A DNA stretch of 20,232 bases from the IMG/VR virus record IMGVR_UViG_3300027704_000219, positions 1-20,232 of that record, one strand, 5' to 3'. A program made the position numbers and the translations under genes. The notes beneath the pieces were generated by a model. That model did no database searches. It was not told the DNA's origin and saw only the letters and a list, made by a program, of their open reading frames with translations. Position 1 is the stretch's first letter. Every line of letters starts with the position of its first letter. Below are positions 1 to 5,381 of this stretch, piece by piece. Origin of the DNA: a virus.

Positions 1-481
1 CAAACGGCTGCGACGTGTCGATCTGGTGCTGCGCCCAGATTTCGCGCTTCAGCGCCTTGCGCCAGAACTCGCGCTGGAACTTCGTGAGGCCGTGGCCCGG
101 GCCTGCCAGCTCGCGGTGCATCAGCGCACGGATGGGCGTGAGGTGGTCGCCGATGTGCTGCGACACCTTGGCCAGCTTTGCCGCGACAGCCCTTGCTGCC
201 TCCGGGTTGACGGGCGGCGCAGGCAGCTCCTTGTGCTTGGGCAGCAGCGCTTTGCGGCACAGCTCGCGGAACTGCAACACTGTCGGCGGTTGGTCGATTG
301 GCAGGTGCTGCAGCGCGTGCTTGATGGACTCAGGATGCTGCTCCATGCCGTCCAGCTCGTGCGCCCAATCAGCCTTGACGGCCTCGATGCTGACGCCAGA
401 CCAGCGGCCCGTGAAGTGCGAGCCATAGACGAGCTGCAGCTTCTCGAAAATGCGATCAATCCATGCCGATGGCATTGCCAT
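1..481 (-). CDS. Putative phage replication protein, lambda P-like (partial, runs off window edge)
   Basis: An open frame of 160 codons runs from ATG at 481 off the left edge with no stop. It begins MAMPSAWIDRIFEKL and contains the stretch HLPIDQPPTVLQF, which resembles P-type replication proteins of betaproteobacterial phages (helicase loader role in lambda). A strong Shine-Dalgarno (GGAGG, 6 bases upstream) fixes the start, although a second ATG lies at 475. It overlaps the end of the O-like replication gene by 26 bases, so the two are probably translationally coupled in an O-P order as in lambda. The family assignment comes from recalled similarity and position; no catalytic motif is visible. 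It could also be an unrelated conserved phage protein. The C-terminus lies outside the window. Confidence 0.7.
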   Translation of the reverse strand, partial: MAMPSAWIDRIFEKLQLVYGSHFTGRWSGVSIEAVKADWAHELDGMEQHPESIKHALQHLPIDQPPTVLQFRELCRKALLPKHKELPAPPVNPEAARAVAAKLAKVSQHIGDHLTPIRALMHRELAGPGHGLTKFQREFWRKALKREIWAQHQIDTSQPF

Positions 482-1412
482 GAGTGGCCTCCATGTCGAT
501 GAAATCGCCAGCGGCGACGGTGGGTGTTTGGGTGGCCATGACCCCCAGGTGCGCCTCGACACGAGCCCTCGCGTCGGGGTCCATGATTCCGGGCGAAGCG
601 CGGTACACGCGAAGCTCGGCCGGGGTCGGTGGACGCGGTGCTGCAGGCCTTGGCGTGATGGCCTGGCGTGCTGTGTCCTGGGCTGCCTTGACCTGGCGGC
701 GCTTGAGGCTCTGAGCCAAGGCGTTCTCCCAGGCGGCCTGCGTGCGCAGCTCGCCGGGTCGGGTCAGCCAGTACGCCGTGAACTCGGCAAGCCCCTCGGC
801 CATGGCGCCAGAGTCGAGCACGGGCAGACCCATGAGCTTTGCTTGGACGGAGAACGCGGCAGATGGCTCCCAGCCCTCCCGAACCGGGAACACCTCGCAG
901 TCGGGCTCGTGCGCCCGCGCTGTTGTTGTTGTTGGTGTATTACTGGTTCCGGTTCCGGTTCCGGTTCCGGTGTCGTTCTTAACCGTTACCCCATCCGTTG
1001 GTAACGCGTTACCGTCACGTTGCTCACGCCTTGCTGCTTTGTGCTTCGCAACGCGCTCCGCCGTCTTGCGGCGATAGTCCAGCATCTCCAACACGCGAGC
1101 GGTGATGGTCAGGTGGTACATGAGGCCGTCGTCGGCCTGCCACCAGCCGCGCATCAGCACCTTGCGGTATTTGGCCCAGGTCTTGTCGTTGACGCCGATC
1201 AGTGCCGCGATGACCTCCTCATCAGCTGGGAGCGAGCCGCAGGGCTCCTGGCGCCAGGAAACAAGCCACTGCATCAGCAGCAAGGGTCGGGCCTCCTGTC
1301 CAGCCTTGGCGGCCAGCGCCCATGTTCCGGACTGTTCGATGCGCTCGTAATCGAGCTCAAAGCGCCAGCCCTTTGCTTTGGTGTCGGCGGGGTACGGGGC
1401 TGGTTTGGTCAC
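456..1412 (-). CDS. Phage replication protein, O-like (DUF1376/YdaU-type N-terminus)
   Basis: This 318-residue protein has an N-terminal winged-helix-like region (about residues 14-120). Its WLVSWRQEPCGSLPADEEVIAALIGV stretch, here split as WLVSWRQEPC and GSLPADEEVIAALIGV, is typical of the DUF1376/YdaU group of phage replication proteins. A low-complexity linker with Gly-Thr repeats and a Thr run (about residues 148-165) separates it from an alanine/arginine-rich C-terminal half. Start is GTG at 1412, overlapping the upstream HNH gene stop as GTGA. The role inferred is origin recognition or helicase recruitment during phage replication, by family and by its place upstream of a P-like gene. 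The linker-coding DNA carries repeats and a palindrome that may be the origin. Confidence 0.75.
   Translation of the reverse strand: MTKPAPYPADTKAKGWRFELDYERIEQSGTWALAAKAGQEARPLLLMQWLVSWRQEPCGSLPADEEVIAALIGVNDKTWAKYRKVLMRGWWQADDGLMYHLTITARVLEMLDYRRKTAERVAKHKAARREQRDGNALPTDGVTVKNDTGTGTGTGTSNTPTTTTARAHEPDCEVFPVREGWEPSAAFSVQAKLMGLPVLDSGAMAEGLAEFTAYWLTRPGELRTQAAWENALAQSLKRRQVKAAQDTARQAITPRPAAPRPPTPAELRVYRASPGIMDPDARARVEAHLGVMATQTPTVAAGDFIDMEATHGNAIGMD
945..1013. repeat. Repeat cluster and palindrome inside the O-like gene (candidate replication origin)
   Basis: GGTTCC is repeated in tandem at 945-950, 951-956, 957-962 and 963-968, with a partial copy after it. The heptamer CGTTACC occurs at 984-990 and 1007-1013, with its complement GGTAACG at 1000-1006, forming a perfect 14-bp palindrome at 1000-1013. 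In lambda the origin iterons lie inside gene O between its two domains. The same position in this gene makes an origin plausible, but the hexamers could simply be a coding microsatellite for the Gly-Thr linker. Confidence 0.4.
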
Positions 1413-1951
1413 GCAGCAGCCCCCATCGCAAAGATGCTGGAAGCGGCCACCGACTCACGCCAGGCCTCACCGCGGCGGATGCGCGTGACCAGCGAGTGGT
1501 GGACGCCATAAAGCGCCGCCACCTTGATGCCCGGCAGAGTGCTGGCGCGAATCTCGCGGGCCTGGGTCATCGTCAGCTTGCCCGCCTTGCGCTTGGCATT
1601 GGTGATGGCCGCGATGCTCGACGGCGTGCGCTTGTAGGCGTCTTGGGTGACTAGGTAGGCGGCCATCTGTGCCCGGCTACCTGCTCGCAAGTGGGCGGGG
1701 TTGACGCAACGGTGGTTGCAGCAGGTGCGCCAAACGGCCTTGCCTGCGGCTGGCTTGCCGGTGTGCGCCTCCCATGCCAGGGCCGTGACCGTGACGCGGC
1801 GGGCGCGCACGCCGGGCTGTTTGGGGTGCATGGTCGGGATGCAGGCGCAGGGGATGCCGTTGCCACCGATGGCGCCTGTCCACTCCCAGCACTCGCCTAC
1901 CTCAATGCAGCGAGCGTGGATGTCTGCCAGGGATGCGACAGCGTGACTCAT
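1409..1951 (-). CDS. HNH endonuclease-like protein with C-terminal helix-turn-helix
   Basis: This 180-residue protein has an early CWEWTG motif (residues 21-26) and the block CCNHRCVNPAHL (77-88), which together are characteristic of HNH nucleases of the phage/homing type, with histidine and asparagine metal and catalytic positions and paired cysteines for zinc. The C-terminal third (TMTQAREIRAST through YGVHHSLVTRIRRGEAW) looks like a DNA-binding helix-turn-helix, as in NUMOD-bearing homing endonucleases. ATG at 1951 overlaps the previous gene by ATGA, and the end overlaps the O-like gene. It may be a free-standing homing endonuclease or a nicking enzyme used by the phage. Its full integration into the operon argues it is not a recent insertion. 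Confidence 0.8.
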   Translation of the reverse strand: MSHAVASLADIHARCIEVGECWEWTGAIGGNGIPCACIPTMHPKQPGVRARRVTVTALAWEAHTGKPAAGKAVWRTCCNHRCVNPAHLRAGSRAQMAAYLVTQDAYKRTPSSIAAITNAKRKAGKLTMTQAREIRASTLPGIKVAALYGVHHSLVTRIRRGEAWRESVAASSIFAMGAAA

Positions 1952-2298
1952 GCGTTACCCCCCACCTTCCGCCAAAGCGCCACGGGGTGCGCCCGGGTGC
2001 CTGGGCTGTGCGCCTTGCGGTATTGATCGGTGCGGGCCATGGGCAGGCCTTCGCGCAGCATCACGCGGGGCAGAGAGCCCCAGACGTAGTGCGTGTGGGG
2101 GTTTGGCAAGCCCTGGGCCTCGCAATGTGCGCGCACGTCTTCCATGGCGAACAGGGCGCCATCCGGCAGGCTGTCGATGTACTGGCGAGCCACTTCAATG
2201 AAGCGCTCGACCCAGGATGCCGGCTCGTTGAACAGCGCGAGCGCCTGGCCGGCTGCCTTGAGGTCTTGGCCGGTGGGGGTGTGGGCGCTGGGGGTCAT
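1948..2298 (-). CDS. Conserved hypothetical phage protein
   Basis: This 116-residue protein starts at ATG 2298, coupled by ATGA to the gene before and after it. The sequence has a helical N-terminus (ALALFNEPASWVERFIEVAR), then FAMEDVRAHCEAQGLPNPHTHYVWGSLPRVM and a basic C-terminus. It resembles small winged-helix-like proteins common just upstream of replication genes in betaproteobacterial phages, where DNA binding has been presumed. I recognise no catalytic residues. Its position inside the replication operon suggests a role in early DNA metabolism, but this is an inference. Confidence 0.7.
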   Translation of the reverse strand: MTPSAHTPTGQDLKAAGQALALFNEPASWVERFIEVARQYIDSLPDGALFAMEDVRAHCEAQGLPNPHTHYVWGSLPRVMLREGLPMARTDQYRKAHSPGTRAHPVALWRKVGGNA

Positions 2299-2663
2299 GA
2301 AACCAGCTCAACCACTTCCACATCGAGCCAGCCAGCCTTGCGGGCCAGGTCGGCGCACTGCGTCGCGGCAGACCGGATCACGTAGGGCTTGGCGACGCGC
2401 CGCTTTTTAGTGTTGGTGCGCCACTCGTTTTCATCGAACGGCTTGGGTGCGGCGCCGCCAGCCTTCTCAGCCATAGCGACGACGCGCGCGTGGTCGGCAC
2501 GGGCCGCCTCAAGGGTGCCGGGCGGGTAGCCCGACACTGCGAAGCCCTTGTGCTGGGGCTCCTTCTCGGTGATCGCCTTGGGGCGGCGCTGCTGCTTTGC
2601 CGTCTCCTGCATGCGGTGCTCGGTCAGCAATTCGCCGCGCACGTTCACAAACTGCAATGACAT
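2295..2663 (-). CDS. Small basic phage protein, function unknown
   Basis: This 122-residue protein begins MSLQFVNVRGELLTEHRM. The ATG at 2663 is chosen over the upstream ATG at 2711 because it has a good Shine-Dalgarno (GAGGAG) and follows the preceding gene's stop by two bases. The protein is rich in lysine and arginine, with a KKRRVAKPYVIRSAATQCADLARKAGW segment (split KKRRVAKPYVIR / SAATQCADLARKAGW) near the C-terminus. It is coupled by ATGA to the next gene. The basic character fits nucleic-acid binding, but no family is recognised with certainty. Confidence 0.65.
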   Translation of the reverse strand: MSLQFVNVRGELLTEHRMQETAKQQRRPKAITEKEPQHKGFAVSGYPPGTLEAARADHARVVAMAEKAGGAAPKPFDENEWRTNTKKRRVAKPYVIRSAATQCADLARKAGWLDVEVVELVS

Positions 2664-2665
2664 GG

Positions 2666-2860
2666 TCAGAACTCCTCGTGTGTTGGGGCGTCTTCTTCTG
2701 GCGCAGCCCACGCCATGGCCTCGTTGAACTTGATCGAGGCGAATTGAAGGCCTGCGTCGAGCAGGTAGTCGGAAACGGCTTGCTTGATGGCTTCGTGCGC
2801 ATCAATCGGAGTGAGGCCGATGGCGCCCTGCAGCTTCCCGGCGAGTTGGGCTTCGGTCAT
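2666..2860 (-). CDS. Small hypothetical phage protein (64 aa)
   Basis: This 64-residue acidic protein (MTEAQLAGKLQGAIGLTPID start, EEDAPTHEEF end) is predicted largely helical. ATG at 2860 overlaps the upstream stop by ATGA and the end is two bases from the next start, so it sits inside a continuous operon. No motif or family is recognised. Its reality rests on the overlaps and on the absence of any competing frame with a better ribosome site. Confidence 0.55.
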   Translation of the reverse strand: MTEAQLAGKLQGAIGLTPIDAHEAIKQAVSDYLLDAGLQFASIKFNEAMAWAAPEEDAPTHEEF

Positions 2861-3024
2861 GCAACCCTCCCCGTCAGTGCCTCAACCACGGCTTGGTGCT
2901 TCACACGCAGGGTTGCGAGTTCTTCGCGCGCCAGGCGCAGCACCTTCTCGGTTTCGCTTTCCTGCTTGCGCAGGCTGATCCGCCGCGCAGCCAGGCGTGC
3001 GGCCGTGGCGCTGGCCGCGGCCAA
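2857..3024 (-). CDS. Possible small basic coiled-coil protein, start uncertain
   Basis: The frame ending at 2857 encodes a helical, charged segment (SLRKQESETEKVLRLAREEL and following) and overlaps the next gene by ATGA, which argues that it is translated. The frame stays open upstream through the tRNA gene, but the tRNA makes starts there implausible. No ATG or GTG lies between the tRNA and the coiled-coil part; the TTG at 3024 is the only common start codon and lacks a clear Shine-Dalgarno. It would give 55 residues. Treat the start as unresolved. Confidence 0.4.
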   Translation of the reverse strand: MAAASATAARLAARRISLRKQESETEKVLRLAREELATLRVKHQAVVEALTGRVA

Positions 3025-3047
3025 GCTGCTTGGGGTGTGGGAGTGAC

Positions 3048-3123
3048 TGGAGCGGCCAACGGGAGTCGAACCCGCAACCACGGATGTGGAAGAACCGTGC
3101 TCTGCCAGTTGAGCTACAGCCGC
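3048..3123 (-). tRNA. tRNA-Gly (anticodon UCC), phage-borne
   Basis: The minus strand folds into a full 76-nt cloverleaf with an encoded CCA (3050-3048). The acceptor stem is GCGGCTG with TGGCCGC (two G-U pairs), the D-stem is GCTC/GAGC, and the T-arm is GCGGG-TTCGACT-CCCGT. The anticodon loop CTTCCAC gives UCC, which reads GGA. Discriminator U73 and the G1-C72, C2-G71, G3-C70 pairs are the known bacterial tRNA-Gly identity elements, so charging with glycine is expected. The anticodon stem CGGTT/ATCCG has one T-T mismatch but extends with A26-T44 and C25-G45. It lies 6 nt downstream of a structured RNA ending in a U-tract, on the same strand as the replication operon. Confidence 0.88.
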
Positions 3124-3128
3124 AGAAA

Positions 3129-3258
3129 GAAAAAGCCCGCGCGCCCCACCTTGAAAAGCATCCGTCGCTGTCATCACGAGCGGATCGCTGCCCAGGGAGG
3201 AAAAGCAGCCGGCCACGACATCTGGCCGAGACGACAAGGTGGTTGTGGCACGCGGGCT
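3129..3258 (-). ncRNA. Highly structured RNA element ending in a U-tract (candidate novel sRNA or regulatory terminator)
   Basis: On the minus strand, 3258-3247 pairs with 3145-3134 (12 bp; the single non-Watson-Crick pair is a U-G wobble on this strand but A-C on the other). 3242-3235 pairs perfectly with 3153-3146 (8 bp), with a 4-nt ACAA bulge between the two helices. Inside the closing stem are three hairpins: CGGCCA/TGGCCG with a 7-nt loop, GCTGC/GCAGC with a loop holding CCTCCC, and ATCCG-C-TCG/CGA-CGGAT with a 9-nt loop. The outer stem is followed by five U residues (3134-3130). No convincing gene lies in it. It could be an independent sRNA, or a cis-acting terminator/antiterminator between the cro-like gene and the replication genes. 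Confidence 0.55.
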
Positions 3259-3328
3259 GGAAATGGCGGCCCCGCCCTGCGGCTTACGATGGGTGTTCTT
3301 CACGCAACCATCACCGAAGGACGGGACC

Positions 3329-3607
3329 ATGGAAAGCTCGAATCTGGATGTCATCGCCATCGCCGACGCCCTCAACCAGACTCTTGCGAGGGTGATGGCT
3401 CAGGACTGCGCGATACAAGCGCTAACCGCCCTTCTGAGTCCAGAGCAAGGAAAGGCATTCGCGCAAGATTTGCGGCAGCGTGTGGCCCGATCAATGCAGA
3501 TGCACGCTCACCACAGCACTCCGGCAATGGACGAGGCAATGACGTTGCAGCTGAATGCGTTCCTCGAATCCGCAGGGCACGCGCCACCGCGACCACCAGG
3601 CGATTGA
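3329..3607 (+). CDS. Hypothetical phage protein (92 aa) opposite the leftward transcript
   Basis: The ATG at 3329 (Shine-Dalgarno-like GAAGG) is preferred to the longer frame beginning at 3239, whose extra N-terminus overlaps the structured RNA. The product is helical (NLDVIAIADALNQTLARVMA, then SPEQGKAFAQDLRQRVARSM) and ends in a proline-rich tail. I recall similar small proteins next to repressors in Comamonadaceae prophages but know no function. It converges with the cro-like gene with only 5 bases between the stops, so leftward transcription from the cro-like promoter runs antisense to it. Confidence 0.6.
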   Translation: MESSNLDVIAIADALNQTLARVMAQDCAIQALTALLSPEQGKAFAQDLRQRVARSMQMHAHHSTPAMDEAMTLQLNAFLESAGHAPPRPPGD

Positions 3608-3612
3608 AGCGC

Positions 3613-3873
3613 TCACCCATGGCTCACCTCGCTGGTGGAGGGCTGGGGTTTGCGGCGCGGCGGGCGGCATGCAAGGAGCGCATCGCGCGAGACCTTGCCG
3701 CCTGTCAGTCGCTGAATGGCGCTGCTGTAGTCGGTTTCGCCGGTCCATTCGGTTCGCGGCAGGTGCCCGACACACTCCCACTTGCGGATGGCTTGGCCGC
3801 TGACTTGAAGCCCCGCGGCAAGGACGCCGAGGCCAACCGATTCGATGGCCAGGGTGATCAGATTGGTGCTCAT
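3613..3873 (-). CDS. Cro/YdaS-like helix-turn-helix repressor
   Basis: This 86-residue protein carries a short helix-turn-helix (about residues 16-36, GVLAAGLQVSGQAIRKWECV), followed by the HLPRTEW and AIQRLTGGKVSRDAL blocks that mark YdaS/Cro-like phage regulators. It is the first gene of the leftward transcript, and its start lies 7 bases from a perfect operator palindrome, so it probably acts as Cro by repressing the CI promoter and itself. The likely promoter (TTGTCA, 16 bases, TAGACT) puts the transcription start almost on the ATG, implying a leaderless or nearly leaderless message. The C-terminal RRKPQPSTSEVSHG tail is probably disordered. Confidence 0.78.
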   Translation of the reverse strand: MSTNLITLAIESVGLGVLAAGLQVSGQAIRKWECVGHLPRTEWTGETDYSSAIQRLTGGKVSRDALLACRPPRRKPQPSTSEVSHG

Positions 3874-3880
3874 GCCCGCA

Positions 3881-3901
3881 AGTCTAACCGATTGTTAGAC
3901 T
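3881..3901. promoter_or_regulatory. Operator palindrome, OR-like
   Basis: A perfect inverted repeat AGTCTAAC-CGATT-GTTAGACT lies between the divergent cro-like and CI-like genes and overlaps the -10 and spacer of the probable cro-like promoter. Related CTAAC-N5-GTTAG sites recur at 4162-4178 and 4217-4231 on the other side of the CI-like gene, as expected for OR/OL sites bound by a shared repressor. Confidence 0.75.
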
Positions 3902-3908
3902 TTGACAA
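3881..3908 (-). promoter_or_regulatory. Probable leftward early promoter (PR-like)
   Basis: On the minus strand TTGTCA (3908-3903) and TAGACT (3886-3881) are separated by 16 bases and match the sigma-70 -35 and -10 consensus at 5/6 and 4/6. The operator palindrome covers the spacer and the -10, so a bound repressor would block it. Transcription would start close to the cro-like ATG. A TTGACA on the opposite strand (3902-3907) could be the -35 of the divergent CI promoter, but no good -10 follows it. Confidence 0.5.
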
Positions 3909-3946
3909 GAACTAATTGGTAGGGCCGAAAAATGTACTTTTGGCCG

Positions 3947-4177
3947 ATGGACAAGCAATCAACAAAACCTGATGCGAAGTCGGACGTTCTGTCCGGTTTT
4001 GCGCAGCGCATGCATGAACTTTGCGACGACTGGAAGATGCCGGGGCACGGCCGCCAGACGCACCTAGGAGCAAAGTTCAAGGTGACGCCCAGGCCGGCAG
4101 GCAACTGCCGAAAGTCGCCAAGCCCGCCGCGTGCAGGCTTTTTTGCGCCCAAACGGCAGGCTCTAACCAATAGTTAA
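3947..4177 (+). pseudogene. Truncated CI-like repressor (N-terminal DNA-binding part only)
   Basis: The frame (ATG at 3947, or 3932 with five extra residues) starts like phage CI repressors: DVLSGFAQRMHELCDDWKM, then GRQTHLGAKFKVTP, which is helix 2 and the turn of the helix-turn-helix. After the next few residues the similarity stops. The remaining residues are proline-rich nonsense, and the coding stretch overlaps two RNA hairpins, the second ending in six T. Typical CI proteins are about 200-240 residues with dimerisation and self-cleavage domains; only 76 remain. The operators on both sides are intact. Either the gene lost its 3' part by deletion or this is a minimal repressor without a C-terminal domain. 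Confidence 0.6.
4095..4144 (+). terminator. Two hairpins with T-tract within or after the truncated CI gene
   Basis: CGGCAG-GCAA-CTGCCG (4095-4110) is a perfect 6-bp hairpin with a GNRA tetraloop. It is followed by AAGCC (4120-4124) pairing with GGCTT (4136-4140), with two more internal GC pairs, and then a run of T to 4144. The second hairpin looks like an intrinsic terminator for the rightward CI transcript, placed before the OL-like operators. Confidence 0.5.
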
Positions 4178-4178
4178 A
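4162..4178. promoter_or_regulatory. Operator site, OL-like 1
   Basis: TCTAAC-CAATA-GTTAAA matches the OR-like palindrome in 11 of 12 half-site bases. A further single half-site TCTAAC lies at 4192-4197. Confidence 0.6.
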
Positions 4179-4216
4179 ACCAATCAACAAATCTAACTTT
4201 CAGCGCGCACGCATCA

Positions 4217-4231
4217 CTAACTTTCGGTTAG
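4217..4231. promoter_or_regulatory. Operator site, OL-like 2
   Basis: CTAAC-TTTCG-GTTAG is a perfect 5-bp inverted repeat with the same 5-bp spacing as the OR-like site, 41 bases upstream of the first gene of the rightward operon. A TAGGAT (4229-4234) overlapping it could be a -10 box, though I see no clear -35. It would let the repressor shut off the rightward early operon. Confidence 0.6.
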
Positions 4232-4272
4232 GATTCATCCATCGACAACACGCACCCAACCGGAGAGCGACG

Positions 4273-4872
4273 ATGGAGCAAGTAGAGCAAGAGGCCCAGG
4301 TCATCACGACCTACAAAGGCTTCGACAGCAACTGGCAATGCCGGGGCTTTCAGTACGAGGTCGGCAAGACCTACACCCATGACGGCGAGGTCATGGCCTG
4401 CGGCTCCGGCTTCCATGCCTGCGAGCATCCGCTGAACGTCTTTGAGTACTACCCACCATCAGGCTCCAAGTTCGCCATTGTTGAACAGTCTGGCGACTTG
4501 AGCCGCCATGGCGATGACTCGAAGGTGGCGAGCCGTCGCATCACCATCAAGGCCGAGCTGTCGATTGCTGGCCTTGTGTCTGCCGCGATTGAGTACGTCA
4601 CCAGCCGATGCGAGCCGATCAATCCTGAGTCGCCAGCGTCTGCCACGGGCTACCAGGGCGCTGCATCGGCCACGGGACCTAAATCTGTGGCCCTTTCGGC
4701 TGGCTACGAGGGCCGCGCAATGGGCATTGATGGTGGGGCCATCTTCCTTGTGCGGCGCGACACCAGCGACAACATCAAGCACGTATTTGCTTCGCTCGTT
4801 GGGCAAAACGGCATCAAGCCGAATGCCTGTTACTCGCTTGGCGACGATGGTCAACCTGTGGAGGTGGCGTGA
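4273..4872 (+). CDS. DUF7666-like phage protein with SATG repeats
   Basis: This 199-residue protein begins with YKGFDSNWQCRGFQYEVGKT and continues with CGSGFHACEHPLNVFEYY, the signature of a phage protein family (DUF7666 type) of unknown function. A middle section carries short degenerate repeats of the form SATGYQGAASATG (residues about 121-133), which in longer relatives expand into many copies and may form a beta-solenoid. Here only two or three copies remain. It is the first gene of the rightward early operon, with a good Shine-Dalgarno (GGAGAG), directly downstream of the OL-like operators. That position, like lambda N, makes an early regulatory or anti-host role possible but unproven. 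Confidence 0.75.
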   Translation: MEQVEQEAQVITTYKGFDSNWQCRGFQYEVGKTYTHDGEVMACGSGFHACEHPLNVFEYYPPSGSKFAIVEQSGDLSRHGDDSKVASRRITIKAELSIAGLVSAAIEYVTSRCEPINPESPASATGYQGAASATGPKSVALSAGYEGRAMGIDGGAIFLVRRDTSDNIKHVFASLVGQNGIKPNACYSLGDDGQPVEVA

Positions 4873-5246
4873 TGGACAGAGCACCTTGCTACAACACGCT
4901 GACCCAGCGCCAGCACCAGCGCACGATTGACGCTGCAGCCGCCCGCGGTGACGCGCACGCACTGCTGCAACAAGAGCTGCAGATCACCTTCCTGGCGGCG
5001 ATGCAGGGCATCACCAACAAGGTGCCCGGCTACATGATCAAGCAGGCCGGCCCCTACGTCGAGACGGAGCGCCCGTTTGTCGATGAGCTGGCCGACGCGC
5101 TGGAACACGCCGAGGCCTTCGAGCAGCTGTTGCTGGTGATGAAGGACAGCGAGTGCCCCATGGTGGCCGAGCTACGCCGCCGCGTGGCTGCCGTGTACGT
5201 GCGCACCACGGTGGGTGGCGTCGAGATGGCGCGGGGTGTGGCATGA
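4872..5246 (+). CDS. Hypothetical phage protein (124 aa)
   Basis: ATG at 4872 overlaps the upstream stop as TGATG; a GTG one codon earlier is possible but less likely. The product is helical and mostly soluble, with TLTQRQHQRTIDAAAARGDA and a segment KDSECPMVAELRRRVAAVYV. No catalytic motif or known family is recognised. It is coupled to the genes on both sides and so belongs to the rightward early operon. Confidence 0.65.
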   Translation: MDRAPCYNTLTQRQHQRTIDAAAARGDAHALLQQELQITFLAAMQGITNKVPGYMIKQAGPYVETERPFVDELADALEHAEAFEQLLLVMKDSECPMVAELRRRVAAVYVRTTVGGVEMARGVA

Positions 5247-5341
5247 GCCCCCTGCTGATCCTCGAAGCCCGCACAGCCTGCCTGCTGGCAGCTTGGGACG
5301 CGCACACCTCAGACATCCCCATGACCTGGCTGTGCGCATGA
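5243..5341 (+). CDS. Predicted microprotein (32 aa)
   Basis: An ATGA overlap starts a 32-codon frame (MSPLLILEARTACLLAAWDA, ending PMTWLCA). Its only support is translational coupling and the lack of any other gene in the interval before 5382. It is short, weakly hydrophobic and unassigned. Confidence 0.35.
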   Translation: MSPLLILEARTACLLAAWDAHTSDIPMTWLCA

Positions 5342-5381
5342 CGCCAGCCGCCACGAACCACCACCAAACCACGAGCCCAAC

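Noticed and set aside
945-971. CRISPR-like tandem repeat
   Set aside because: Six-base units without spacers, inside a coding linker.
2857-3375. 172-residue frame on the minus strand spanning the tRNA
   Set aside because: Its upper part covers the tRNA and the structured RNA; only the last 55 codons look coding.
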